A stretch of DNA of 64,000 nt from Methanocorpusculum petauri (lineage in GTDB: Archaea; Halobacteriota; Methanomicrobia; Methanomicrobiales; Methanocorpusculaceae), in assembly GCF_026891975.1 (NCBI RefSeq), contig NZ_JAPTGB010000005.1, forward strand, positions 1 through 64,000, read 5' to 3'. Both the position numbers and the translations under genes were made by a program. The notes under the pieces are model-generated. The model made no database searches. It was not told where the DNA came from and saw only the letters and a list, made by a program, of their open reading frames with translations. Below, piece after piece: positions 8,330-17,183 of this stretch (position 1 is the first letter of the stretch; the number at the start of each line of letters is the position of its first letter).

Positions 8330-9973
8330 ATGGCAAGCGTAAGCATCCGGAGATACGGGCAGATCTTTGATGTACTGGTGAAGTACGGATTCTCCTATTA
8401 TCTCAACGAACTTTTCCCCGGATTCATCAACACCAAAAAGGCGGCGCAGGACGATTTCAGTTCCTACTCAATGTATGCCAGAGTCAGAATGGCTCTTGAG
8501 GAGCTTGGACCGACGTTCGTGAAGTTCGGCCAGCTGATGAGTACGAGAACCGAACTGTTCCCGCCGGAGATGATCGAGGAGCTGTCCAAACTGCAGGACC
8601 GTGTCGGAGTCGTGCCGTTTGATGAGGTTATTCCAACACTGGATGAATACATTCCCGACTGGCGGGATGTATTCACCTCGGTGGATCCGCAGCCGCTTGC
8701 CGCAGCCTCTATTTCCCAGGTGTACCGCGCTGTTATGCAGGATGGAACCGAGCTTGCCCTAAAGATTCAGCGCCCGAACATTCAGGACAGAATCGAACAG
8801 GACATTGTTCTCCTCAAATCCATTGCCGAGCGGATCGAGGAGCGGCGGCCGGATCTCCGCATCTATAATCCGGTGACGCTGGTGGACGACTTTTCAGTAC
8901 AGATTAAAAAAGAACTGGACTTCACCCGTGACGGGATGAATGCCGAGCGACTCGCACGAAACATGCGGATCTCCGGCATTCCCGGCATTAAGGTCCCGAA
9001 GATTTACTGGGAGTTCTCCGGAAAAAGCCTGCTTGCAATGGAATTTGTCTCGGGGGTCAGGAGTGACGATGTGGATGCAATTGTTGCGATGGGCATGGAC
9101 CCGAAGGATCTTGCAAGCCGCGGCCTGAAAGCGTTCATGGTGCAGATCTTCCAGAACGGATTTTACCACGGTGACCCGCACGCAGGAAATATCCGTGTCT
9201 CGCCAAAGGGCGACCTGGTGTTTCTCGACTTCGGTGTCTGCGGCGTGCTGATGAAGGATACGCGGAACAAATTCATCTCGCTGATGCTTGCGCTTTTTTC
9301 GGCGGATACGGATCTGACGATCCGGTACGTGAAAAATCTCGGCGTAAAGATTCCCTCAAGCGGCCTGGATGAGTTCCGCGGAGAACTGTATCTGGCGCTT
9401 CAGGACAGCAAGGATATGGGCGCCCAGATGAACTTCTCAGGTCTTGTTGCGGCAATTCAGGAGTTGTTCCAGAGGAACAACATCCGTGTTCCCTCGAATC
9501 TGATGCAGCTGTTAAAAGCGCTGATGCTGGTTTCCAATATTGCATTCACGCTTGATCCGCAACTGGAGTTTGCCAAAGAAGCCGAGCCGTATCTGAAGAA
9601 ACTGATCGCAGAGGACATGAAGGATCCGGACAATGTACAGAAGAGAATTCTGGATGCAAAGGTGCGGCTGGAGGATCTCTCCCGCGTGCCGCAGCAGTTG
9701 TCCTCGGTTCTGGAGATGGCTTCGGAAGGAAAACTCAGAATCGATGTTGCGGCAAAGGAGGTCGGCGAACTCCGCATGACGATCGAAAGCTCTATTGATC
9801 GTCTGGTAATCGGTATGATGGTCTCGGCAATTGTTATAGGTCTGTCGCTGGTGCTGATGAGCCAACCAGCCGAGGCGGGATACTATCCGCTGCTTGCCTA
9901 CATCGCCGCCATCATTGTGATTGCGATCATTTTCTACAAGATGAAGACCCGCAAAATCAAAAGAGAAGAATAA
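8330..9973 (+). CDS. UbiB/ABC1 (AarF) family atypical protein kinase
   Basis: A 547-residue protein with the family's KxGQ motif region (GPTFVKFGQLMSTR), the alanine-rich loop PLAAASISQVYRA in place of a P-loop, the invariant lysine in LALKIQRPN, and catalytic GDPHAGNI followed by LDFGVCG. Two hydrophobic segments near the C-terminus (about 485-530) would anchor it in the membrane. Bacterial members support quinone synthesis. In a methanogen without obvious quinones the lipid substrate is unknown. Confidence 0.88.
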   Translation: MASVSIRRYGQIFDVLVKYGFSYYLNELFPGFINTKKAAQDDFSSYSMYARVRMALEELGPTFVKFGQLMSTRTELFPPEMIEELSKLQDRVGVVPFDEVIPTLDEYIPDWRDVFTSVDPQPLAAASISQVYRAVMQDGTELALKIQRPNIQDRIEQDIVLLKSIAERIEERRPDLRIYNPVTLVDDFSVQIKKELDFTRDGMNAERLARNMRISGIPGIKVPKIYWEFSGKSLLAMEFVSGVRSDDVDAIVAMGMDPKDLASRGLKAFMVQIFQNGFYHGDPHAGNIRVSPKGDLVFLDFGVCGVLMKDTRNKFISLMLALFSADTDLTIRYVKNLGVKIPSSGLDEFRGELYLALQDSKDMGAQMNFSGLVAAIQELFQRNNIRVPSNLMQLLKALMLVSNIAFTLDPQLEFAKEAEPYLKKLIAEDMKDPDNVQKRILDAKVRLEDLSRVPQQLSSVLEMASEGKLRIDVAAKEVGELRMTIESSIDRLVIGMMVSAIVIGLSLVLMSQPAEAGYYPLLAYIAAIIVIAIIFYKMKTRKIKREE

Positions 9974-10176
9974 TTATTTCTTTTTTGTGTGATTTTTCGG
10001 GAAATAGGGGAGCAGACGATCGTTTTGTTCTGAGATTTCTGTGCGCTCTGTGATGAACCCATCGGTCGGACCGGGAGAATATTCCATGTTGTGCCAACAA
10101 TAAGGAAACCGCACGAGAACTCAGCTGACAGCAGAATATCTATGGTTGAGGCAGATAGACGCTTCATCTGATCAAA

Positions 10177-11799
10177 TCAGATCATGATATAGCGGGAGCG
10201 GACGATCGTTTTGTCCGCAGCGGCCGCAACAGTGACGAACGCAGGGTAATGCCCTGCGGTCTTCATGGCTGTTTCGTCAACAGGGCCGGGGACAGTGAGT
10301 TCGGCACTGAGGGTTCCCGTACTGTTTTTGAGGGTTATTGTCAGTTCCTCCGGGTGCATCCCTTCCGGCATGGCACGGATGAGCGCCTGGATGTGATGGA
10401 TTATCTGAAACATCTGGGTTTTGTCCATGGTCCAGAGGCGTCCGCAGTCAAGAAGAAGACGGGAGACGTCGATCTCCGGATGTTTGCCGAACCGGATACT
10501 GGTGTGTGTCGGAAGACCGATCTTGAAGAGGAGACCGAGGATGACCACGAAGATTGCCCCGGAGGTGAGCGGTGAGGCAAAGAAGAGTTGGATGGTCTCA
10601 GGGAGTGCAGTGTAGAGATTTGGACACATGACGGAGGAGACGCCGATCATGATGGGCAGGATAACAACGAAGGTCCTGCGATTGTCCAGTACACGGGAGG
10701 AGATGCTCTGTACTCCGCCGAGCATAATGAAGGCAATTGCATAGATGACAACTGCGCCCATGATGGGTTCGGGCATGATGTGGAAGAACCAGCCGATGGC
10801 AGGAAGAAATCCGCAGATGATCAGGAAGAGACCAAGACCGAGACCAATATTCCGGGATGCGATGCCGGTACCGGGAATGAGGCCGGTGTTGGACGCAGAG
10901 GAACCGATACCGATACCGCCGATGGCAGAACAAAGAGCTGCACCGAATCCTTCAGAAAGAATCCCGCGGCGAAGATTGCCGCGACCGGTTTCACCGGTGT
11001 ACTCGTCAAGGAGTGCAATGTTTCCTGCGGATTTGAGCATGACGCAGAGCATGCCAATCGCGAAGGGGACCAGAAGGCCGATGTCAAAGCTGTAGCTGAC
11101 AATACCTATCGGATTCGGGAGAGAGAAGAGGGGGGCGGACCCCGCAGACTCAATGTCAGCAGGGGTGAGAACACCGAAGAGGACAGAGGAGACGAGGCCG
11201 ATGAGAATGCCGATAAGAACTGCGTAGAATCTGAATATTTTTTTCTGCTGGATGCCGAGGAGGATCATGGAGCCGAGCGTGATGATGCCGACGGCGGTTG
11301 CCGCGGGGTCAAGCGGTCCGGATTCTCCGCTGCCGAAGAACAGCGGGAAAGAGAAGGGAATGATCGCAAGTCCCAGCATGAACATGACGACACCGACGAC
11401 TTCCCCGGGAAAGAGGAGGCGGAAGTACCGCGTAAGCCGGCTGAGGATCATTTCAAGAAAGCCGGAGACTATCATCATGCCGTAAAGGAGAGGAAGGCCG
11501 CCGGCGGTTGCGGCGAGCATGGATGCCGGGAGATAGGAGGAGTTCGGGACCATGGGAAAGATGTAACCGCAGCCGGTGTAGCGGAATGCCTGGAGGAGGG
11601 TGGCAATTCCTGAACCTATCAGGGTTGCGCTGATGAGGAAGGTAGAGAGGTCTTCACCGCCGCCGAGAGCCCGGGTGATGATGACGGGATAGGTCATATA
11701 GACGGCGAGGACAAAAAAGTGCTGGAGGATACTGAGGACGAGGACGGACGGGGGGACGCTGTCACTGACGTTGTACACCGGACGGTCTGCGTAGTCCAT
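10177..11799 (-). CDS. NCS2-family xanthine/uracil permease
   Basis: A 540-residue integral membrane protein with 12-14 hydrophobic segments. Its early motif VLSILQHFFVLAVYMTYPV resembles the family's QH segment, and GIGIGSSASNTGLIPGTGIASR is split here around the conserved NTG. It would import a nucleobase with protons. A hydrophilic C-terminal tail of about 90 residues (after GLPTHTSIRFG) is longer than usual, and its role is unknown. A CTATAATAG box lies about 35 bp upstream of the start on the minus strand. An inverted repeat, ATCTGAT-CAA-ATCAGAT (10166-10182), overlaps the stop codon. Confidence 0.88.
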   Translation of the reverse strand: MDYADRPVYNVSDSVPPSVLVLSILQHFFVLAVYMTYPVIITRALGGGEDLSTFLISATLIGSGIATLLQAFRYTGCGYIFPMVPNSSYLPASMLAATAGGLPLLYGMMIVSGFLEMILSRLTRYFRLLFPGEVVGVVMFMLGLAIIPFSFPLFFGSGESGPLDPAATAVGIITLGSMILLGIQQKKIFRFYAVLIGILIGLVSSVLFGVLTPADIESAGSAPLFSLPNPIGIVSYSFDIGLLVPFAIGMLCVMLKSAGNIALLDEYTGETGRGNLRRGILSEGFGAALCSAIGGIGIGSSASNTGLIPGTGIASRNIGLGLGLFLIICGFLPAIGWFFHIMPEPIMGAVVIYAIAFIMLGGVQSISSRVLDNRRTFVVILPIMIGVSSVMCPNLYTALPETIQLFFASPLTSGAIFVVILGLLFKIGLPTHTSIRFGKHPEIDVSRLLLDCGRLWTMDKTQMFQIIHHIQALIRAMPEGMHPEELTITLKNSTGTLSAELTVPGPVDETAMKTAGHYPAFVTVAAAADKTIVRSRYIMI

Positions 11800-11902
11800 G
11801 ATTGAGGAGATATTTTTGTCTGGGGGCTATTATAGCTTTGGAACACGTGATGATCAAAAATAGAGAGAACGAGGTTGATCTAAATCTGAAAGAGCGGGTT
11901 AA

Positions 11903-12868
11903 TCAACTCCCGGTAATTAATACAGGCCCATTATAGAGAGTGATCGAGGACGCATTGACAGGGCTACCACTTGTACAATCCACAACCATTTCCTGAACTT
12001 TAACACGATATGTTGTTCCCGAATTAAATGGCTGATTATTATCATCGTGGGCAATTTCAAGTGAATTTTTCCCCAGATTTATCATATCGACTATTTCAGA
12101 TGGATAATATGTACGTGAAACGATTTGTTCATTATTTGAAGGATCATACACAGACACCACGAGTTGTTTTCCCCACGTATATTTATAACGATGTATCCCG
12201 TCCTGCGACACTATAACTATCTCGTCCGGTAACAATTCACCATGGACATTCTCTGCATCCCAGCCATTTGGAAGAGTAACAGAAATCCTATACTCCCCCT
12301 CATACCACTGGCCATTCCACACTGAATTTACATCCACAGGCCACGGCTCAAAGTCCAGTTTCCCGGTCCATATCACCACCGCGGTGTCATCAGGAAAGAT
12401 ACCGGTTACCGTGGTAGTGTGCGTTCCCGGCATCCCGACATGAGCAAACCGGATAGGAACACCCACATGCCTGACAGCCGCGGTTGTATCTGTACTCTCG
12501 GCTTCGGTAACATAGGGGTTCCCCGCTACCGAAACGCGCAGAGCCTGCAAACTGCTGACATCCCTGCCGGTAAAGAATGTTACCAGTACATCGGTGTGAT
12601 CCGAGGTTACCTTCAGTCCCACACTCTTCGGATCATTGCCTCCTCCCGCCATACCGGACGTCACCATCACAACAAGCGCAGCGACAACCACAACGATTGC
12701 AACAAGCAGAATCGTTGCGATCGTTGATGAAACCGCATCATCTCTTCTCTTCTCTTCTCTTCTCTTCTCTTCTCTTCTCTTCTCTTCTCTTCTCTTCTCT
12801 TCTCTTCTCTTCTCTTCATTGTGACAACATCCTGAAAATATTCCCAAGAGAATACCATACGATCTCAT
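11903..12868 (-). CDS. Type IV pilin-like protein with repeat-encoded leader
   Basis: The mature part begins DDAVSSTIATILLVA, followed by about 15 more hydrophobic residues, the archaeal type IV pilin N-terminal domain (class III signal). About 230 residues of beta-rich surface domain follow, with possible N-glycosylation sites. Directly before the DD is (EEKRR)5, encoded by a pentanucleotide tract. The start ATG 12868 is in frame in this sequence and lies just downstream of a TATA element at about 12883-12895. An ATG at 12919 lies upstream of that box and is unlikely. ATGs at 12858 and 12819 are in another frame. They would read into the pilin only if the tract lost one unit or gained two, and would then give an entirely basic/acidic leader typical of pilins. 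Expression state is therefore uncertain. Confidence 0.7.
   Translation of the reverse strand: MRSYGILLGIFSGCCHNEEKRREEKRREEKRREEKRREEKRRDDAVSSTIATILLVAIVVVVAALVVMVTSGMAGGGNDPKSVGLKVTSDHTDVLVTFFTGRDVSSLQALRVSVAGNPYVTEAESTDTTAAVRHVGVPIRFAHVGMPGTHTTTVTGIFPDDTAVVIWTGKLDFEPWPVDVNSVWNGQWYEGEYRISVTLPNGWDAENVHGELLPDEIVIVSQDGIHRYKYTWGKQLVVSVYDPSNNEQIVSRTYYPSEIVDMINLGKNSLEIAHDDNNQPFNSGTTYRVKVQEMVVDCTSGSPVNASSITLYNGPVLITGS
12741..12817. repeat. Pentanucleotide tract (TCTTC)15.4, GAAGA on the coding strand
   Basis: A perfect 77-base run of period 5 lies inside the 5' end of the pilin gene. Three units make five codons (EEKRR), so adding or losing single units shifts the reading frame. Perfect short repeats of this length are classic substrates for slipped-strand mispairing. 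The tract sits about 50 bases after the predicted transcription start and directly before the pilin processing region. Confidence 0.97.
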
Positions 12869-12879
12869 CAGAATAGGAC

Positions 12880-12897
12880 GGCACAAAATATAATAGT
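12880..12897 (-). promoter_or_regulatory. TATA element of the pilin gene
   Basis: On the minus strand GGTATACTATTATATTTTG lies about 25-30 bases before the ATGs at 12868 and 12858. With archaeal spacing, transcription would begin near 12860-12870, giving a leaderless or nearly leaderless mRNA in which two start codons in different frames compete. This is positional inference. Confidence 0.5.
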
Positions 12898-12911
12898 ATA
12901 CCCTGATGAGA

Positions 12912-13081
12912 CGTTGCACCTAAATTTGTTTATTCATGGGCGACGAATGATCGTTGTTGATCGAATTTCAGCCCACGATTCGCACGACAGAGCCGTGCTC
13001 ACCGCTCCACGGGAAGACACAAAACGCATGCCTTCGGCCTGCTCACTGCTTCGCAGAAACACACGGAAGCAAAAAAATTGT
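12912..13081. repeat. Diverged or one-ended copy of the 38.1-kb MITE
   Basis: CGTTGCACCTAAATT, GAATGATCGT, GATCGAATT, CAGCCCACG and a later GAAACACACGGAAGC match, in the same order, the left half of the MITE at 38142-38369. About 70 extra bases lie between the last two blocks. No right terminal repeat is found downstream, so the copy appears truncated or decayed. The rest of this 318-bp gap (to 13237) contains no gene that I can support. Confidence 0.75.
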
Positions 13082-13237
13082 TCTCCCGAAAAAAAGTCTG
13101 AAGAAACAGGGACTTGAAAATTTTGAACAGTGATAAAGAAATCCTCTCCCGAAAAATGAAAATGACCGGAGACATATAGGGATTAACATATTTTTCAAAA
13201 ACTCACCGCGTCCCCGCAAACAACACCCATAAAAAAA

Positions 13238-14173
13238 TTATTTCCCCATCACCTTACACACAAACGTACACTCCGGTCTTCCGCAGCGCCCGTCGCAGGG
13301 ATCCAGATGCACAATCACCGACGTCCTTGGCATCTCCGCGACAAGCTCATTCTCAATTCCCTTCAGCACCGCATGCGCCGCATCAAGAGGCGTTGCATGC
13401 GGCATCATCAGATGAAACTCCACAAACCGGTTCGGTCCTGACCGGCGGGTCTTCAGACTATGGAAGTTCGTAAACTCATTTGCATGACGGCAGATGATCT
13501 CCTTTATCAGAATCACTTCGTCCTCGCTCAGGCTTTCATCCATCAGATCCGCAAAACTCCGGCGGATCAACGAATACGCTTCCCGGAGAATCAGCAGCGC
13601 CACAATAATTGCGATCACCGAATCAAGGAACACGAGATGGGTGATCTGAATCAGCACAAGGCCCGCAAACACTCCTGCAGACGTCAGAACATCCGTGCGC
13701 AGATGCCAGGCATCACTCTCCAGCGCAATTGACTCTGTTTCCTTTGCAACTTTCATCAGCCGCTGCGACACAAAGAAGTTCATCACCGCAGAAATACCCA
13801 TCACAATCATACCTGCATACAGCAGATCGAGCGACACCATCTCCCCGCCGGAAATCAACTTGTGACATGCTTCCCAGATAATAATCCCTGCCGCAAGAAC
13901 AATCAGCAGCGCCTCGACCAGACCCGATGCATCTTCGTACTTCCCGTGGCCGAACGCGTGATCCGCATCCGGCGGCTCGGCTGATTTCCGCACCGAAAAA
14001 TACGCAATGCAGGAAGCAAGAAGATCCATGCCGGAGTGAATACCCTCCGAAATAATACTCACCGAACCTATCGAGACACCCGTCAGAATCTTTGCAACCG
14101 TCAGGAACAGATTCGAAAACACCGACAAACAAGCGACATTCTGTTTTCTGGCATCATCTGTTCCGGTATTCAT
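13238..14173 (-). CDS. Cation diffusion facilitator transporter
   Basis: A 311-residue metal-efflux protein of the CDF family with six transmembrane segments. The family motif is seen in SIISEGIHSGMDLLASCI, with the following HAFGHGKYED and LESDAWHLRTDVLTSAG supplying the metal-site His and Asp residues. The cytoplasmic C-terminal domain ends in a cysteine-rich DPCDGRCGRPECTFVC, which may sense metal. The start is ATG 14173, with GTGAT just upstream. A GTG at 14182 is an alternative. It is divergent from the next gene. Confidence 0.9.
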   Translation of the reverse strand: MNTGTDDARKQNVACLSVFSNLFLTVAKILTGVSIGSVSIISEGIHSGMDLLASCIAYFSVRKSAEPPDADHAFGHGKYEDASGLVEALLIVLAAGIIIWEACHKLISGGEMVSLDLLYAGMIVMGISAVMNFFVSQRLMKVAKETESIALESDAWHLRTDVLTSAGVFAGLVLIQITHLVFLDSVIAIIVALLILREAYSLIRRSFADLMDESLSEDEVILIKEIICRHANEFTNFHSLKTRRSGPNRFVEFHLMMPHATPLDAAHAVLKGIENELVAEMPRTSVIVHLDPCDGRCGRPECTFVCKVMGK

Positions 14174-14240
14174 ATTGATCACGACAGTAGAAAATATAGG
14201 TCAGCGCCACGTAAATAACTTAAGCGAGTCCGGATACGAC

Positions 14241-15344
14241 ATGACAACCAAAGATGCACTGATTATCCGCATCTCCAGTCAGATCACACAAGAGCAGGAG
14301 TACGGCAAAACCCTTGAAGAGGGTAAGTGCCGTCTCGCCAGAACAAAATACTGGGTTCCTCTCCCGATCATTCTCCTCCTCGTCTGGACAGTCATCTGTA
14401 TCCTGCATGACATAGACCCCGTTGACGTACTCATGATGTGGATCGTCGCAAGCCTCTTTATCTACATGTTTTACTTCTTCCTCATGATGATCCCCTCCCT
14501 CGGTTCCGGTACCAGTACCCCGTTGACTGATGCAAATACGCATATCCGGATCCGTGAGTTCCTGCGGCTTGCAAACCTTCTGAAAACATTCCGTAAAAAC
14601 AAAGTCACTTTTATCGAAATTTTCTGGAATGCATTCCTCATCAACGCAAAGCCGCTTGCAAAAGGATTTACGATCATTTACTGCATTGACGTCATCTGTG
14701 CCGTTATCCTGTATGCAGAAGAGATGATCGACCTGCATCTGCTTCTGATCATCATACTGCAGATTGTCGTCATCCTCGCCTTCTATGCAAAAATTGTCCG
14801 GGCAAACCCCGATGCACCGGGTTTTTTCGTGCCCCGGACCATCACCTCTGAAACACCGGGGACGGAAGCGGCAAAGTTCAAAATCTGGCTGTATATTAGT
14901 ACCGCCGCGATGTTCACCGGTCTCTTAATCGTAGGCGCAATGCTGTTTCCGGGACTCACCTTAAACCAGTATCTTGAGTTCATCTCCATCCTCCCGACCG
15001 AGTACCCAATCATCCTCCTGCTCACCCTTCTTACGCAGGCGGTCATTATCCGCTATTATCAGGGGGTGGAAAGCCATAGACTGATGACTGCGTTAAACAC
15101 CCGCCATATTGCAGTTCTCAGAGATGATCTGCTGCCCCGTGTTCGTGCAGGAAATGAGGAGCAGATGAACGATCTGCGGCGGGAATTTTTGCTTCTCCGG
15201 ATGAACAAACTCGTTGTGCAGGAGTTTTTCAAGCGGTTTCCGGTCTATGCAATCCTGCCGAATTTCCTTCTCATCGCCGATCCGACCGCCCGAGAGGTAC
15301 TTGACAGTACCGGCGACGAGAAGAGTATCCGGGATCTGTTGTGA
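14241..15344 (+). CDS. Multi-spanning membrane protein of unknown function
   Basis: A 367-residue protein with about six hydrophobic segments (near 38-58, 65-85, 140-160, 165-185, 220-245 and 255-275), a charged N-terminus (QITQEQEYGKTLEEGK) and a cytoplasm-like charged C-terminal third. I recognise no family. The start MTTKDALII was chosen because a TATA-like AAATATAGG lies about 40 bp upstream and the longer frame would reach into the divergent CDF gene. Confidence 0.65.
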   Translation: MTTKDALIIRISSQITQEQEYGKTLEEGKCRLARTKYWVPLPIILLLVWTVICILHDIDPVDVLMMWIVASLFIYMFYFFLMMIPSLGSGTSTPLTDANTHIRIREFLRLANLLKTFRKNKVTFIEIFWNAFLINAKPLAKGFTIIYCIDVICAVILYAEEMIDLHLLLIIILQIVVILAFYAKIVRANPDAPGFFVPRTITSETPGTEAAKFKIWLYISTAAMFTGLLIVGAMLFPGLTLNQYLEFISILPTEYPIILLLTLLTQAVIIRYYQGVESHRLMTALNTRHIAVLRDDLLPRVRAGNEEQMNDLRREFLLLRMNKLVVQEFFKRFPVYAILPNFLLIADPTAREVLDSTGDEKSIRDLL

Positions 15345-15361
15345 GGTGGAAAAAAGAAAGG

Positions 15362-16501
15362 TTACCAGGCGTAGAGTTTCTTGGCACGCTGGTCAATGTG
15401 GTAGGAGGGATCAATGCTGAGAATAATGTCGCGGAGGACTTCGGGGTCATCGGGAAGGTGGTAGGTACAGATGGCAAGCCGCGGATGATCGCGTCTGATG
15501 GTGTTTGCAGCCCCGCGTAACATGTCCCGTTCGGCGCCTTCGATGTCTGCTTTGATGAAGTCAATGCGGGGAATATTATTTTCGGCAACCCAGTCGTCGA
15601 TGGTGGTGCATTCAATCGTGGTGGTTGCAGCGTCGCCTTCACGGGAGATGCGGCTTCCGCCAATGTTGTCATTGTCTTCCACAAAAGAAAGGGTACACTT
15701 TTTGTCCGAGAGTCCGTACGGAACAGGAATAATTTTTCCGTCACAGTTGTTGGAGGTGATGTTTGCGTTCAGGAGACGCAATGCACGTTCCTGCGGATCA
15801 AATGCATACACGGTTTTTGCTCCGCGCTTCACCGCAAGAATGGAGAAGACGCCTATATTCGCACCGCAGTCAATGACGATGTCATCGTTGTGCAGCTGGA
15901 CGGATTCTGTTTCGTAGGGCCCTTCGCCATTGAACTCTTTCTGGGAAAAGTCAGGAATGCTGAGCCAGTGTCCCGAACGATCATAATACATTCCTGTGGG
16001 AAAAATATCAGCATATTCTATTGAAATCAATCTGAAAATTACAGGATGATCAAGATTTAACGTAATATCATGCAGACAAATCTCTTCAGGCGTAGTGTAC
16101 TTTTGCTGAGACCATGCATGTAGTCTTCTTGATTCTTCAGCATCAATTCCCAGCCTTCGGGTAACCTCACCGGTCAGCCAGTAAACTTTCTGCCAGTACC
16201 GGTATTCCTGCTTGGCAAATTCATCATCAGGATACCTCTGGTACAATTCAAGTGCCAATCTCTTTGCCTCATATACCCCACCGCCTTCTTTTCGGTTCTG
16301 GATCAGCTTCTGATAAAATCTCATTGAATCCTTCTCAGTCAGGATATAACCTGTGGTAAAATATTTCCAAAAGAAGACGGACAACGAAAAAATCAGAGGC
16401 AATCGCAGTGTCTGCACAACATCAGAAAGTGCACAGAGATTGAATTTCTTTCCAACATCAGCACAATGAAAACCAGAAATATTCTCCGGAAAACCCACCA
16501 T
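15362..16501 (-). CDS. FkbM family SAM-dependent methyltransferase
   Basis: The 379-residue protein has an unassigned N-terminal region of about 180 residues, including a hydrophobic stretch LRLPLIFSLSVFFW. A FkbM methyltransferase domain follows: DIVIDCGANIGVFSILAVKRG (SAM site, cited around CGANIG), VYAFDPQ, then RIDFIKADIEGAE and LAICTYHLPDD. FkbM enzymes methylate sugars or other small substrates, often for surface glycans. The substrate is unknown. A TATA-like AGTATATTC lies about 30 bp upstream of the ATG. Confidence 0.82.
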   Translation of the reverse strand: MVGFPENISGFHCADVGKKFNLCALSDVVQTLRLPLIFSLSVFFWKYFTTGYILTEKDSMRFYQKLIQNRKEGGGVYEAKRLALELYQRYPDDEFAKQEYRYWQKVYWLTGEVTRRLGIDAEESRRLHAWSQQKYTTPEEICLHDITLNLDHPVIFRLISIEYADIFPTGMYYDRSGHWLSIPDFSQKEFNGEGPYETESVQLHNDDIVIDCGANIGVFSILAVKRGAKTVYAFDPQERALRLLNANITSNNCDGKIIPVPYGLSDKKCTLSFVEDNDNIGGSRISREGDAATTTIECTTIDDWVAENNIPRIDFIKADIEGAERDMLRGAANTIRRDHPRLAICTYHLPDDPEVLRDIILSIDPSYHIDQRAKKLYAW

Positions 16502-16581
16502 TGAAAACGTAAATCCAAAGAATATACTACGAATGGATTAGTTTATAATTCATACGAACAAATATCCTGACTGAGCAGGAT

Positions 16582-17082
16582 TCAGTACAGACACCGCATC
16601 AGCAGGGCAATCGTCTTCGCATCGCAGATGCGGCCGTCCATCACCATACGCATCGCATCCTCTTTTGCCACACGCACCACCTCGATAATCTCATCCTCAT
16701 CGCGGGGAAACTCCTCGCACACCGAAAGATCCCGTGCCTCAAACAGCCACAGCTTCTCCGTACAAAATCCCGGCGACGAGTACACAAACCCCCGCGGAAT
16801 CAGCTCACCGGCAGAAAACCTCGCCTCCTCCGCAAGCTCACGCCGCGCCGCATCGATCGGATCGCAGTCGTCCGACTCCATACCCCCCGCCGGAACCTCA
16901 TAAATATACGCATCAATCACCGCCCGGTACTGGCGGATCAGATACACCGCCTTCTCATCGGTCGGCAGAATACACACCGCAGACACCGGCTGCACAAACA
17001 GATACTCCCGATCCCGGCCGTTAGGGAGGTGCACCGGCTTTGTTTCGATCTTCAGACGCGGGGTATCATACAGAATCGGCAT
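16582..17082 (-). CDS. NUDIX hydrolase, ADP-ribose pyrophosphatase-like
   Basis: A 166-residue protein with the NUDIX region PAGGMESDDCDPIDAARREL followed by AEEARF. It departs from the consensus: the glutamate before the x7-RE segment is not present, and the final Gly is Arg. The core REL-x-EE is kept. It would hydrolyse a nucleoside diphosphate linked to another moiety, with ADP-ribose the likeliest substrate from overall similarity. It is divergent from the dehydrogenase gene. Confidence 0.8.
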   Translation of the reverse strand: MPILYDTPRLKIETKPVHLPNGRDREYLFVQPVSAVCILPTDEKAVYLIRQYRAVIDAYIYEVPAGGMESDDCDPIDAARRELAEEARFSAGELIPRGFVYSSPGFCTEKLWLFEARDLSVCEEFPRDEDEIIEVVRVAKEDAMRMVMDGRICDAKTIALLMRCLY

Positions 17083-17183
17083 GGAAAAGACTCACTGAAA
17101 CTCCATTGGTCGTACAAAAATAAAAAGCCTCAGGCATCAGTATAAAGGAACCGGAAGCCAATCCAGTACTCACGGACCATACC

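Noticed and set aside
9934-10167. Small minus-strand open frame downstream of the UbiB-family gene
   Set aside because: It overlaps the end of that gene, lacks a ribosome binding site and family features, and its only match is a 20-nt echo of the permease tail.
12741-12817. Possible CRISPR or low-complexity assembly artefact
   Set aside because: The unit is 5 nt with no spacers, so it is not CRISPR. The tract encodes a sensible charged segment exactly before a pilin signal, so it was kept as real, although read support should be checked.
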